Shown one piece after another: positions 50,285-57,527 of a stretch of 64,000 nt of DNA (position 1 is its first letter; each line of letters starts with the position of its first letter). A program made the position numbers and the translations under genes. The stretch lies in the NCBI RefSeq assembly GCF_014648195.1, contig NZ_BMQQ01000003.1, positions 58,931-122,930 of the forward strand. Direction: 5' to 3'. The notes beneath the pieces were generated by a model, which was not told where the DNA came from, searched no databases, and saw only the letters and a program-made list of their open reading frames with translations. The stretch comes from Streptomyces purpureus (GTDB taxonomy: Bacteria > Actinomycetota > Actinomycetes > Streptomycetales > Streptomycetaceae).

Positions 50285-51003
50285 CCACCGCCCCCACCAC
50301 CCACGCGGCAGCCCTCGCCCTCGGCGACGACGCCCTCGTGCTCTCCCACCGCCTCGGCGAGTGGGCGGGCAACGCCCCCGTGCTGGAAGAAGAGGTCGCC
50401 CTCGCCAACATCGCCCTCGACCTGCTCGGCCAGGCCCGGGTGCTGCTCTCCCTCGTCGGGGACGAGGACGAGCTCGCCTACCTCCGCGAGGAGCGGTCCT
50501 TCCGCAACCTCCAGCTGGTCGAACAGCCCAACGGCGACTTCGCCCACACCCTCGCCCGCCAGCTCTACTTCTCCACCTACCAGCGCCTGCTGTACAGAGA
50601 GCTCGCCACCGGCGACACCCCGCTGACCGGTCTGGCCGCGAAAGCGGTCAAGGAAGTCGCCTACCACCAGGACCACGCCGAACACTGGACGCTCCGCCTC
50701 GGCGACGGCACCCCCGAAAGCCACCGGCGGATGCAGCAGGCCTGCGAGGCCCTGTGGCGCTACACCGGCGAGATGTTCCAGCCCCTCGACGGCCTCGACA
50801 TCGACTGGCCCCAGCTGGAGGCGGACTGGCTCACCTCCGTCACCGGCGTACTGGAGCGGGCCACGCTGACCGTGCCCGAAGGACCCCGGACGGGCGCCTG
50901 GGCGGCCGGCGCGGGACGCCAGGGCCTGCACACCGAACCGTTCGGACGGATGCTCGCCGAAATGCAGCACCTGCACCGCAGCCACCCGGGGGCGACATGG
51001 TGA
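50281..51003 (+). CDS. paaC: 1,2-phenylacetyl-CoA epoxidase subunit PaaC
   Basis: A 240-residue ferritin-fold structural subunit paired with PaaA. It has LGEWAGNAPVLEEEVALANIALDLLGQARVLL and AVKEVAYHQDHAEHWTLRLGDGTPES. The start GTG at 50281 overlaps the paaB stop (GTGA). Confidence 0.93.
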   Translation: MTTAPTTHAAALALGDDALVLSHRLGEWAGNAPVLEEEVALANIALDLLGQARVLLSLVGDEDELAYLREERSFRNLQLVEQPNGDFAHTLARQLYFSTYQRLLYRELATGDTPLTGLAAKAVKEVAYHQDHAEHWTLRLGDGTPESHRRMQQACEALWRYTGEMFQPLDGLDIDWPQLEADWLTSVTGVLERATLTVPEGPRTGAWAAGAGRQGLHTEPFGRMLAEMQHLHRSHPGATW

Positions 51004-51491
51004 CCATGACGCCGCTCGAGGAGGAACTGAGCCGCCTCGCCGGCTCCGTCCCCGACCCCGAGCTGCCCGTCCTCACCCTGGAAGAGCTCGGAGTCCTCCG
51101 GGGCGTACAGGTCCTCGGCCCCGGCAAGGTCGAGGTCGCCCTCACCCCCACCTACACCGGCTGCCCCGCCATCGAGGCGATGTCCTCCGACATCGAACAG
51201 GTCCTGCACGAACACGGCATCCCCGAGGTGTCCGTGGTCACCGTCCTGTCCCCCGCCTGGTCCACCGACGACATCAGCGACGAAGGCCGCCGCAAGCTCT
51301 CCGAGTTCGGCATCGCCCCACCACGCCACCAGAGCGCCGGCGCCCCCGTAGCCCTCACCCTCGCCATCCGCTGCCCCCACTGCGGCTCCACCGACACCGA
51401 GCTGCTCAGCAGGTTCTCCTCCACGGCCTGCAAGGCGCTGCGCCGCTGCGCCTCGTGCCTCGAACCGTTCGACCACTTCAAGGAGTTGTAG
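50997..51491 (+). CDS. paaD: Phenylacetate pathway protein PaaD (MIP18/zinc-ribbon, FeS assembly type)
   Basis: A 164-residue protein. The N-terminal MIP18/DUF59 domain has VPDPELPVLTLEELGVLRGV and PTYTGCPAIEAMSSDI. The C-terminal zinc ribbon has CPHCGS, then a Cys in SSTACKALRRC, then ASCLEPFDHFK. PaaD is thought to help mature the iron centres of PaaA or PaaE. ATG at 50997 overlaps paaC by seven bases; GTG at 51000 (GTGA overlap) is an equally good start. Confidence 0.9.
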   Translation: MVTMTPLEEELSRLAGSVPDPELPVLTLEELGVLRGVQVLGPGKVEVALTPTYTGCPAIEAMSSDIEQVLHEHGIPEVSVVTVLSPAWSTDDISDEGRRKLSEFGIAPPRHQSAGAPVALTLAIRCPHCGSTDTELLSRFSSTACKALRRCASCLEPFDHFKEL

Positions 51492-52547
51492 ATGTTCCAT
51501 TCGCTCCGCGTGAGTGAGGTCGAGCGGCTCACCGACGACTCGGTCGCCGTCACCTTCGAGGTGCCGTCCGAGCTGCGCGACACCTTCCGCCACATCCCCG
51601 GCCAGCACCTCGCCCTGCGCCGCGTCGTCGACGGCGAGGAGATCCGGCGCACGTACTCGATCTGCACCCCCGCCGCCCCGGCCGGCGAGGACCCGGCGCT
51701 GCGCGTCGGCATCCGGCTCGTGGACGGCGGCGAGTTCTCGACGTTCGCGCTCAAGGAGCTCGCCGTCGGGCACACCGTCGAGGTCATGGAGCCGATGGGA
51801 CGCTTCGTCCTGGAACCCCGGCCCGGACACTTCGCGGCCGTCGTCGGCGGCAGCGGGATCACGCCCGTGCTGTCGATCGCCGCGACCCTGCTGGCCCGCG
51901 AACCGGAGGCCCGGTTCTGTCTCATCCGCAGCGACCGCACCGCCGCGTCGACGATGTTCCTGGACGAGGTCGCCGACCTCAAGGACCGCTTCCCCGACCG
52001 GTTCCAGCTGGTCACCGTCCTCTCCCGGGAGGAACAGCAGGCCGGCCTGCCCTCCGGCCGGCTCGACCAGGAACGGCTGACCGCGCTCCTCCCCACGCTG
52101 CTGCCGGTCGCCGAGATCGACGGCTGGTTCCTCTGCGGACCCTTCGGACTGGTGCAGGGTGCCGAACGCGCGCTGCGCGGGCTCGGCGTGGCGCGCAGCC
52201 GGATCCACCAGGAGATCTTCCACGTGGACGACGGCTCGGCACCCGCCGCGGTGGCGACCATGGCCCCTGAGCACGCCACGGTCACCGCGACCCTGCACGG
52301 CCGGTCGGGCACCTGGCCCGTGCCCGAAGGCGACTCGCTCCTGGAGGCGGTGCTGCGGGCCCGTTCGGACGCGCCGTACGCCTGCAAGGGCGGCGTCTGC
52401 GGGACCTGCCGGGCGTTCCTCGTGCGCGGCGAGGTCCGGATGGACCGCAACTTCGCCCTGGAGGACGAGGAGACCGACGCCGGATACGTCCTGGCCTGCC
52501 AGTCCCATCCGGTCACCCCGGAGGTGGAGTTGGACTTCGACCGCTGA
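51492..52547 (+). CDS. paaE: 1,2-phenylacetyl-CoA epoxidase reductase PaaE
   Basis: A 351-residue class I flavodoxin-reductase-like oxidoreductase. It has an FAD domain (RRTYSICTPA), an NAD(P)H domain (VGGSGITPVLSIAATLL and FLCGPFGLVQGA) and a plant-type 2Fe-2S ferredoxin at the C-terminus, with C298, C303, C306 and C336. It passes electrons from NADPH to PaaA. ATG at 51492 follows the paaD stop directly, with AAGGAG inside the paaD end. It is the last paa gene here; no paaG, paaJ, paaK or paaI gene is in the window. Confidence 0.93.
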   Translation: MFHSLRVSEVERLTDDSVAVTFEVPSELRDTFRHIPGQHLALRRVVDGEEIRRTYSICTPAAPAGEDPALRVGIRLVDGGEFSTFALKELAVGHTVEVMEPMGRFVLEPRPGHFAAVVGGSGITPVLSIAATLLAREPEARFCLIRSDRTAASTMFLDEVADLKDRFPDRFQLVTVLSREEQQAGLPSGRLDQERLTALLPTLLPVAEIDGWFLCGPFGLVQGAERALRGLGVARSRIHQEIFHVDDGSAPAAVATMAPEHATVTATLHGRSGTWPVPEGDSLLEAVLRARSDAPYACKGGVCGTCRAFLVRGEVRMDRNFALEDEETDAGYVLACQSHPVTPEVELDFDR

Positions 52548-52569
52548 CCCCCGGCCCATTCCCTTCCCC

Positions 52570-52599
52570 TAGAACCTGTTCTATCTTGACGGTCCGTCA
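52570..52599. promoter_or_regulatory. Two palindromes upstream of acyl-CoA dehydrogenase, first KstR-like
   Basis: TAGAACCTGTTCTA (52570-52583) is a perfect palindrome fitting the KstR-type pattern TNNAACNNGTTNNA that I recall from mycobacteria. TGACGGTCCGTCA (52587-52599) is a second perfect odd-length palindrome. They lie 23 bases after paaE and 35-64 bases before the next start, marking a separate promoter. Confidence 0.6.
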
Positions 52600-52633
52600 G
52601 GCACCGGTGGTTCGTGGGAGGAAGGACAGGGCT

Positions 52634-53776
52634 GTGGACTTCACCTTCACCGAGGAGCAGCAGGCGGCCGTCGAGGCGGCGAAGGCGGTCTTCTCGGGCG
52701 TCGCGCCCGACTCCGTACCGAGCCCCGCGCTCACTCCGGGCGCGGTCGCCGAGGAGCACGACCGGCCGCTGTGGGCCCGGCTCGCCGCGGCCGACCTGCT
52801 CGGCTTGGTCATCACCCCCGCCCACGGCGGCGCCGGACTCGACCCCATCGCGCTCTGCCTCGTCCTGCGCGAAGCCGCCAAAGCCCTGGCCCGCGTACCG
52901 CTCCTGGAACACAGCACCGTCGCCATGACCGTCGAGCGGCACGGCAGCGCCACGCTCAAGGACACCGTCCTCGGCCCCGCCGGCCGCGGCGAACTCGTCC
53001 TCACCGCCGCCGCGAACGGCCGCACCGGCCACGACCCCGCCGAACTTGCCGTCACCGCCCGCCAAGACGACCAAGACGGCCACGACTGGGTCCTCGACGG
53101 TGTCCAGACCGGCGTCCCCTGGGCCCACAGCGCCGACCTCATCGCCGTGCCCGCCCACACCGCCGACGGCCGCACCGTCCTCGCCCTCGTCCCCCGGGCC
53201 GCGCCCGGCCTCACCCTCGCCGACCAGTTCTCCACCAGCGGAGAGCTGCTCGCCGAGGCCCGCCTCGACTCGGTCCGCCTCCAAGGCCACGACGTGATCG
53301 ACACCGTCGGCGCCTGGGAATGGCTCCGCGAACTGCTCGCCACCGGCACCTGCGCGCTGGCACTCGGCCTCGGCGAAGCGGTCCTCGGCCTGACGAGCCG
53401 GTACACCGGAACCCGCGAACAGTTCGGCCACCCCATCGCGACCTTCCAGGCCGTCGCCGTCCAGGCCGCGGACCGCTACATCGACCTGCGCGCCATGGAA
53501 GTCACCCTCTGGCAGGCCGCCTGGCGCATCAGCACGGACGCCCCCGGCGCCCTGCCCACCGCCGGCGACATCGCCGTGGCCAAGATCTGGGCATCCGAAG
53601 GCGTACGCCGAGTCGTCCAGACCGCGCAGCACCTGCACGGCGGCTTCGGCGCGGACACCGACTACGTCCTGCACCGCTACCACGCCTGGGCCAAGCAGCT
53701 GGAACTCTCCCTCGGCCCCGCGGCCGCCCACGAAGAGGCCCTCGGCGACCTGCTGGCCGCCCACCCCCTCGGCTGA
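52634..53776 (+). CDS. Acyl-CoA dehydrogenase, short (380 aa) FadE type
   Basis: A 380-residue acyl-CoA dehydrogenase. An N-terminal helical domain starts VDFTFTEEQQAAVEAAKAVF. A degenerate middle beta domain lacks the usual TEP-GSD motif. The C-terminal helices include LGLTSRYTGTREQFGHPIATFQAVAVQAAD and TAQHLHGGFGADTDYVLHRYHAWAKQLELSLG. Divergent FadE subunits of this kind often form alpha2beta2 complexes on steroid or cyclic acyl-CoAs. The start is GTG at 52634 with GGAGGAAGG upstream. It has its own palindromic promoter region, so it is probably not part of the paa transcript. Confidence 0.85.
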   Translation: MDFTFTEEQQAAVEAAKAVFSGVAPDSVPSPALTPGAVAEEHDRPLWARLAAADLLGLVITPAHGGAGLDPIALCLVLREAAKALARVPLLEHSTVAMTVERHGSATLKDTVLGPAGRGELVLTAAANGRTGHDPAELAVTARQDDQDGHDWVLDGVQTGVPWAHSADLIAVPAHTADGRTVLALVPRAAPGLTLADQFSTSGELLAEARLDSVRLQGHDVIDTVGAWEWLRELLATGTCALALGLGEAVLGLTSRYTGTREQFGHPIATFQAVAVQAADRYIDLRAMEVTLWQAAWRISTDAPGALPTAGDIAVAKIWASEGVRRVVQTAQHLHGGFGADTDYVLHRYHAWAKQLELSLGPAAAHEEALGDLLAAHPLG

Positions 53777-53790
53777 GACGCCCGCGGCGC

Positions 53791-54135
53791 CTACAGGACG
53801 TAGGCCTGCTTGCCGTCGGCGGCGACCATCGGGCGCCCGGCGCCCTCCCAGGCCAGCATGCCGCCGTCGATGTTCACGGCGTCGATGCCCTGCTGCACCA
53901 GATACTGCGTGACCTGCGCCGAACGGCCGCCCACCCGGCACATCACATGCGCCCGGCGCCCGTCCGCGACAGCCTCGGTCACCTCACCGAAGCGGGCCAC
54001 GAAGTCGCTCATCGGCACATGCAGGGCCCCCTCGACATGACCGGCCGCCCACTCGTCGTCCTCCCGGACGTCCAGCACCAGCCCGTCGGCCGGCACCGAC
54101 GCGGCGTCCACGGAGGGCAGGGACGCGAAATTCAT
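53791..54135 (-). CDS. Single-domain rhodanese-like protein
   Basis: A 114-residue cytosolic rhodanese domain: VLDVREDDEWAAGHVEGALHVPM, then the active loop CRVGGRS with C66, then INIDGG-like AVNIDGGMLAWE. It probably transfers sulfane sulfur or detoxifies thiols or cyanide. It starts at ATG 54135 and follows the J-domain gene by 39 bases, so the two may be cotranscribed. Confidence 0.9.
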   Translation of the reverse strand: MNFASLPSVDAASVPADGLVLDVREDDEWAAGHVEGALHVPMSDFVARFGEVTEAVADGRRAHVMCRVGGRSAQVTQYLVQQGIDAVNIDGGMLAWEGAGRPMVAADGKQAYVL

Positions 54136-54174
54136 GGGATCAGGCCTTCTTCCGTCGTTACGAACCCAGAAAAA

Positions 54175-55005
54175 CTACTGCACCAGCCCGGCCAGCTCGG
54201 CCTCCCGCTCGGAGACCTGGGCGAGAAGCTGCTCGGCGATCTCGTCGAGCAGCCGGTCCGGATCGTCCGGCGCCATGCGCAGCATCGCGCCGATGGCGCT
54301 CTCCTCCAGCTCACGGGCGACCACCGACAGCAGTTCCTTGCGCTGCGCCAGCCACTCCAGCCGGGCGTACAGCTCCTCGCTCTCGCTGAGCCGCGCCGCC
54401 TCGGGCGCTGGCCCGGCCGCCCACTCCTCGGTCAGCTCGCGCAGCAGCTCGGCGTCGCCGCGGCCGTAGGCGGCGTTCACCCGCGTCAGGAACTCCTCAC
54501 GCCGGGCCTGCTCCTTCTCGTCCCTGGCCAGGTCCGGATGGGCCTTGCGGACCAGGTCGCGGTAGAGCTTGCGGGCCTCCTCGCCGGGCCGCACCCGCTT
54601 CGGCGGCCGTACCGGCTGCTCCGTGAGCATCGCCGCGGCCTCCGGCGAGAGCCCGTCGGCGTCCATCCACTCGTGGAAGAGCTCGTCCACGCCGGGCATC
54701 GGCAGCACCATCGCCCGCGCCTCCTGCGCCTTGCGCAGGTCCTCCGGGTCCCCGGTGCGGGCCGCCCGGGCCTCCGCGATCAGCGCGTCCAGCTCGTCGA
54801 GGCGGGTGTACATCGGGCCGAGCTTCTGGTGGTGCAGCCGGGAGAAGTTCTCCACCTCGACCCGGAAGGTCTCCACCGCGATCTCGAACTCGATCAAGGC
54901 CTGCTCCGCCACGCGCACAGCCTTCTCCAGGCGCGCCTCGGGCCGCTCATCCGCCTGGCCGCTGTCGATCACGGGTTCGTTCACGTCATCGCTCCGGGTC
55001 GTCAC
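54175..55005 (-). CDS. J-domain protein with coiled-coil N-terminus
   Basis: A 276-residue protein. Residues about 20-90 form a long helical, coiled-coil-like region. A degenerate J domain follows, with the HPD tripeptide in YRDLVRKAHPDLARDEKEQARREEFLTRVNAAYGRGD (about residues 145-182). The C-terminus is helical and acidic. The HPD motif implies that it stimulates an Hsp70 (DnaK). It lacks the zinc finger and Gly/Phe region of DnaJ. The start is GTG at 55005, with another GTG at 54984. Confidence 0.85.
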   Translation of the reverse strand: MTTRSDDVNEPVIDSGQADERPEARLEKAVRVAEQALIEFEIAVETFRVEVENFSRLHHQKLGPMYTRLDELDALIAEARAARTGDPEDLRKAQEARAMVLPMPGVDELFHEWMDADGLSPEAAAMLTEQPVRPPKRVRPGEEARKLYRDLVRKAHPDLARDEKEQARREEFLTRVNAAYGRGDAELLRELTEEWAAGPAPEAARLSESEELYARLEWLAQRKELLSVVARELEESAIGAMLRMAPDDPDRLLDEIAEQLLAQVSEREAELAGLVQ

Positions 55006-55020
55006 CGAACCAGCGTACGG

Positions 55021-55112
55021 GCCTCCCCGGGGGACGGGGGCCCGCCCCCGCCCCCCTCCCTCCCCCTCCCCCTTTTTTCGTCCCCCTCCCCCTGCTCCCC
55101 CCAGGCCTCGTT
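55021..55112. repeat. Strand-biased polypyrimidine / G-tract block
   Basis: The plus strand here is almost entirely C with short T runs; the minus strand carries a chain of G5-G6 runs separated by single bases and AGCA, with one A6 run. The minus strand is the coding-sense strand for both neighbours, so a transcript reading through would carry a run of potential G-quadruplexes between the DUF2252 and J-domain genes. Confidence 0.8.
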
Positions 55113-55119
55113 TTCGGCG

Positions 55120-56568
55120 TCAGACGCCCAGTTCCGCGGCGATGCGGCCGGTTCTGACCGCGGTGACGAGGTGCGTGTGGTCGGATTCGGTGCGGTCGGC
55201 GTAGGCGACGGCGAAGGTGGCGATCGCCTCGTCGAGCTCGTCGTTCTTGCCGCAGTAGCCGGCGATGAGGCGCGGGTCTGCGCTGTGGGCGTGTGCGCGG
55301 GCCAGCAGGGCGCCGGTCATGCGGCCGTAGTCGTCGACCTGGTCGGCTGCGAGGGCGGCGGGATCCACGCTGCCCTTGCGGTTGCGGAACTGGCGGACCT
55401 GGAAGGGTCTGCCTTGGACGGTCGTCCAGCCGAGCAGGATGTCGCTGACGACCTGCATCCGCTTCTGGCCGTGCACGACGCGCCGTCCCTCGTGGCCGGC
55501 GTCGGGTATCGGGAACCCGGCGGCCGCCAGGTGGGGCAGCAGGGCGGTGGGGCGGGCCTCTTTGACCTGGAGGACCAGTGGTTCTCCGCGGTGGTCGAGG
55601 AGGAGCACCACGTAGGACCTGGTGCCGACGCTTCCGGTGCCGACGACGCGGAAGGCGATGTCGTGGATCGTGTAGCGGGCGAGCAGCGGCAGTCGGTCTT
55701 CCGGCAGGGTCGTCAGGTATTCGCCGAGGGACGCGGCGACGGCGGCGGCTTCGGCGTCCGGTACGCGCCGCAGGACGGGCGGGGCGTCGACGAAGCGTCG
55801 GCCGGTGGCGCCGTCGGGGCCGGTGACGGCCTCGGTGGATCGTGCGGCGAACCGGGCGCTGGTGTTCTGCCGGGCTTTCTGCGAGACCCGTTCGAGGGTG
55901 CCGAGGAGGTCCCGGGCGTCGGTGTGGGAGACGAGTTCCTCGTCGGCGATGGCGTTCCAGGCGTCGACCACGGGCAGTCTGGCGAGCAGCCGCATGGTGC
56001 GCCGGTAGGCGCCCGCCACGTCGAAGGCGGCGGCCCGGCAGGTGTCCTCGTCGGCGCCCGCTTCCCGGCCGGCGAGGACGAGGGAGGTGGCGAGCCGCTT
56101 GAGGTCCCATTCCCAGGGGCCGAAGACGGTTTCGTCGAAGTCGTTGAGGTCGATGACGAGCCGGCCGCGGGCGTCTCCGTAGAGGCCGAAGTTGGCCGCG
56201 TGGGCGTCGCCGCATATCTGGGCGCCTATGCCGGTGACGGGGGAGCCTGTGAGGTCGTGGGCCATGAGTCCGGCGGAGCCGCGCAGGAACGCGAAGGGGG
56301 TGGCGGCCATTCGGCCGACCCTGATCGGGGCGAGTTCCGGGACGCGGTCCCGGCTGGATTCCTCGACGGCCCGGACGGCGTCCGGCCGGTCTGCGGGGAG
56401 GACGAGTTCGGCGTGTGAGGTGCGGGTGATCCGGTCCCGGAGGGCCTTGCCGCGTTCCTTGGGGGAGTCCGACGCTCCTGGCGGGGTGCGCCGTGCGAAT
56501 CCGGCCACTGCCGGGATGCGCTCGGTGTCCGTTCGCTGTGCCGGTACCGCTGCCAGTGCCTCGCCCAT
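55120..56568 (-). CDS. DUF2252 family protein (kinase-like motifs)
   Basis: A 482-residue cytosolic protein of the DUF2252/COG4320 family. Clear blocks are GRMAATPFAFLRGSAGLMAHDL, GDAHAANFGLYGDARGRLVIDLNDFDET and GTGSVGTRSYVVLL. The GDxHxxNFG and DFDE elements resemble the catalytic and metal loops of APH-fold kinases. No activity is established. The start is given as ATG 56568, with GGGGGG five bases upstream; ATG at 56595 is an alternative. G-rich repeats follow its stop. Confidence 0.85.
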   Translation of the reverse strand: MGEALAAVPAQRTDTERIPAVAGFARRTPPGASDSPKERGKALRDRITRTSHAELVLPADRPDAVRAVEESSRDRVPELAPIRVGRMAATPFAFLRGSAGLMAHDLTGSPVTGIGAQICGDAHAANFGLYGDARGRLVIDLNDFDETVFGPWEWDLKRLATSLVLAGREAGADEDTCRAAAFDVAGAYRRTMRLLARLPVVDAWNAIADEELVSHTDARDLLGTLERVSQKARQNTSARFAARSTEAVTGPDGATGRRFVDAPPVLRRVPDAEAAAVAASLGEYLTTLPEDRLPLLARYTIHDIAFRVVGTGSVGTRSYVVLLLDHRGEPLVLQVKEARPTALLPHLAAAGFPIPDAGHEGRRVVHGQKRMQVVSDILLGWTTVQGRPFQVRQFRNRKGSVDPAALAADQVDDYGRMTGALLARAHAHSADPRLIAGYCGKNDELDEAIATFAVAYADRTESDHTHLVTAVRTGRIAAELGV

Positions 56569-56640
56569 GGGACCCCCCGTGACCTCGATCAACATCGACT
56601 GCCCTGACGGTACAGCCGGGGGGCCGAGGCCGTCTGCCCC

Positions 56641-56692
56641 TGTGGACAACGGGAGGATCCGGTCGGAAAATCGGGGCGCGCCTTGTGGAAAA
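56641..56692. promoter_or_regulatory. DnaA boxes between response regulator and DUF2252 genes
   Basis: TGTGGACAA (56641-56649) is the exact complement of TTGTCCACA. TGTGGAAAA (56684-56692) is a one-mismatch copy in the same orientation. Both lie upstream of the DUF2252 gene. Confidence 0.5.
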
Positions 56693-56775
56693 CTCGGCCG
56701 TTTTCCTGGTTGACCTGGGTCTTGCGCTCACCGGAGACCACCCTCACGGCCCGGTGCGCCGCCTCTCTACCGGCT

Positions 56776-57453
56776 CTACCGGCCTTCGTCGCGTACGACC
56801 CCGGCGTCCCGCGCCAGCAGCGCGGCCTGGACCCGGTTCTCGCAGCCCAGCTTCGCGAGGATCCGGCTCACATACGTCTTCACCGTGGCCTCGCTCATGT
56901 GGAGCCGTTTTCCGGCGTCCGCGTTCGACAGCCCTTCGCCGAGCACGGCGAGCACGTCCCGTTCGCGCTCGCTCAGCCCCGCCACCCGGGACCGGGCCTC
57001 CTCGCTGCGGGCGGCGGCGCGGCCGGAGGCCAGCTGCTCGACCACGTGCCGGGTCGCGGCGGGCGAGAGGTACGCGTCGCCCGCGGCCGTGGCCCGGACC
57101 GCGCCGATCAGCTCGGCCGGCGCCGTGTCCTTCAGCAGGAACCCGGCTCCGCCGTGCTCCAGCGCCCGCAGGACGTTCTCCCGCTCACCGAAGGTGGTCA
57201 GCACGATGACCCGGGCGTCCGGGACCGCCCTGCGCAGCTCCGGCAGGGCGGACAGCCCGTCGAGGACCGGCATCTGGATGTCGAGCAGCACCACGTCCGC
57301 CGCGTGGGCGCGGGCCTGTTCGACGGCCTCCCGGCCGTTCGCCGCCTCCGCGACCACCTCGATCTGCGGATCCGAGGTGAGGATCATCCGGATCCCGGCC
57401 CTGATCAGGGGCTCGTCGTCGGCGATCACGACTCTGATGCGCGGCCCTGCCAC
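56776..57453 (-). CDS. NarL/LuxR-family response regulator
   Basis: A 225-residue regulator. The receiver has D12/D13 and phospho-acceptor D58 in VVLLDIQMPVLDG, then GAGFLLKDTAPAELI. The LuxR helix-turn-helix is LSERERDVLAVLGEGLSNADAGKRLHMSEATVKTYVSRILAKLGCENRVQAALLAR. GTG at 57453 is chosen, after a GGGGG element; GTG at 57468 is an alternative. It lies 74 bases after the histidine kinase gene on the same strand and forms a two-component pair with it. Confidence 0.9.
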   Translation of the reverse strand: MAGPRIRVVIADDEPLIRAGIRMILTSDPQIEVVAEAANGREAVEQARAHAADVVLLDIQMPVLDGLSALPELRRAVPDARVIVLTTFGERENVLRALEHGGAGFLLKDTAPAELIGAVRATAAGDAYLSPAATRHVVEQLASGRAAARSEEARSRVAGLSERERDVLAVLGEGLSNADAGKRLHMSEATVKTYVSRILAKLGCENRVQAALLARDAGVVRDEGR

Positions 57454-57527
57454 ACCTACCCCCAACACCTACCGGTAACGGCGGGCCGGAGGCAGCGGCG
57501 GCCCCCCGGCCGCCGCTGCTTCCGACC

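Noticed and set aside
52771-56418. 1215-residue plus-strand frame
   Set aside because: It crosses the dehydrogenase, rhodanese, J-domain and DUF2252 genes in wrong frames and is almost pure Arg/Pro/Gly/Ala in its first part.
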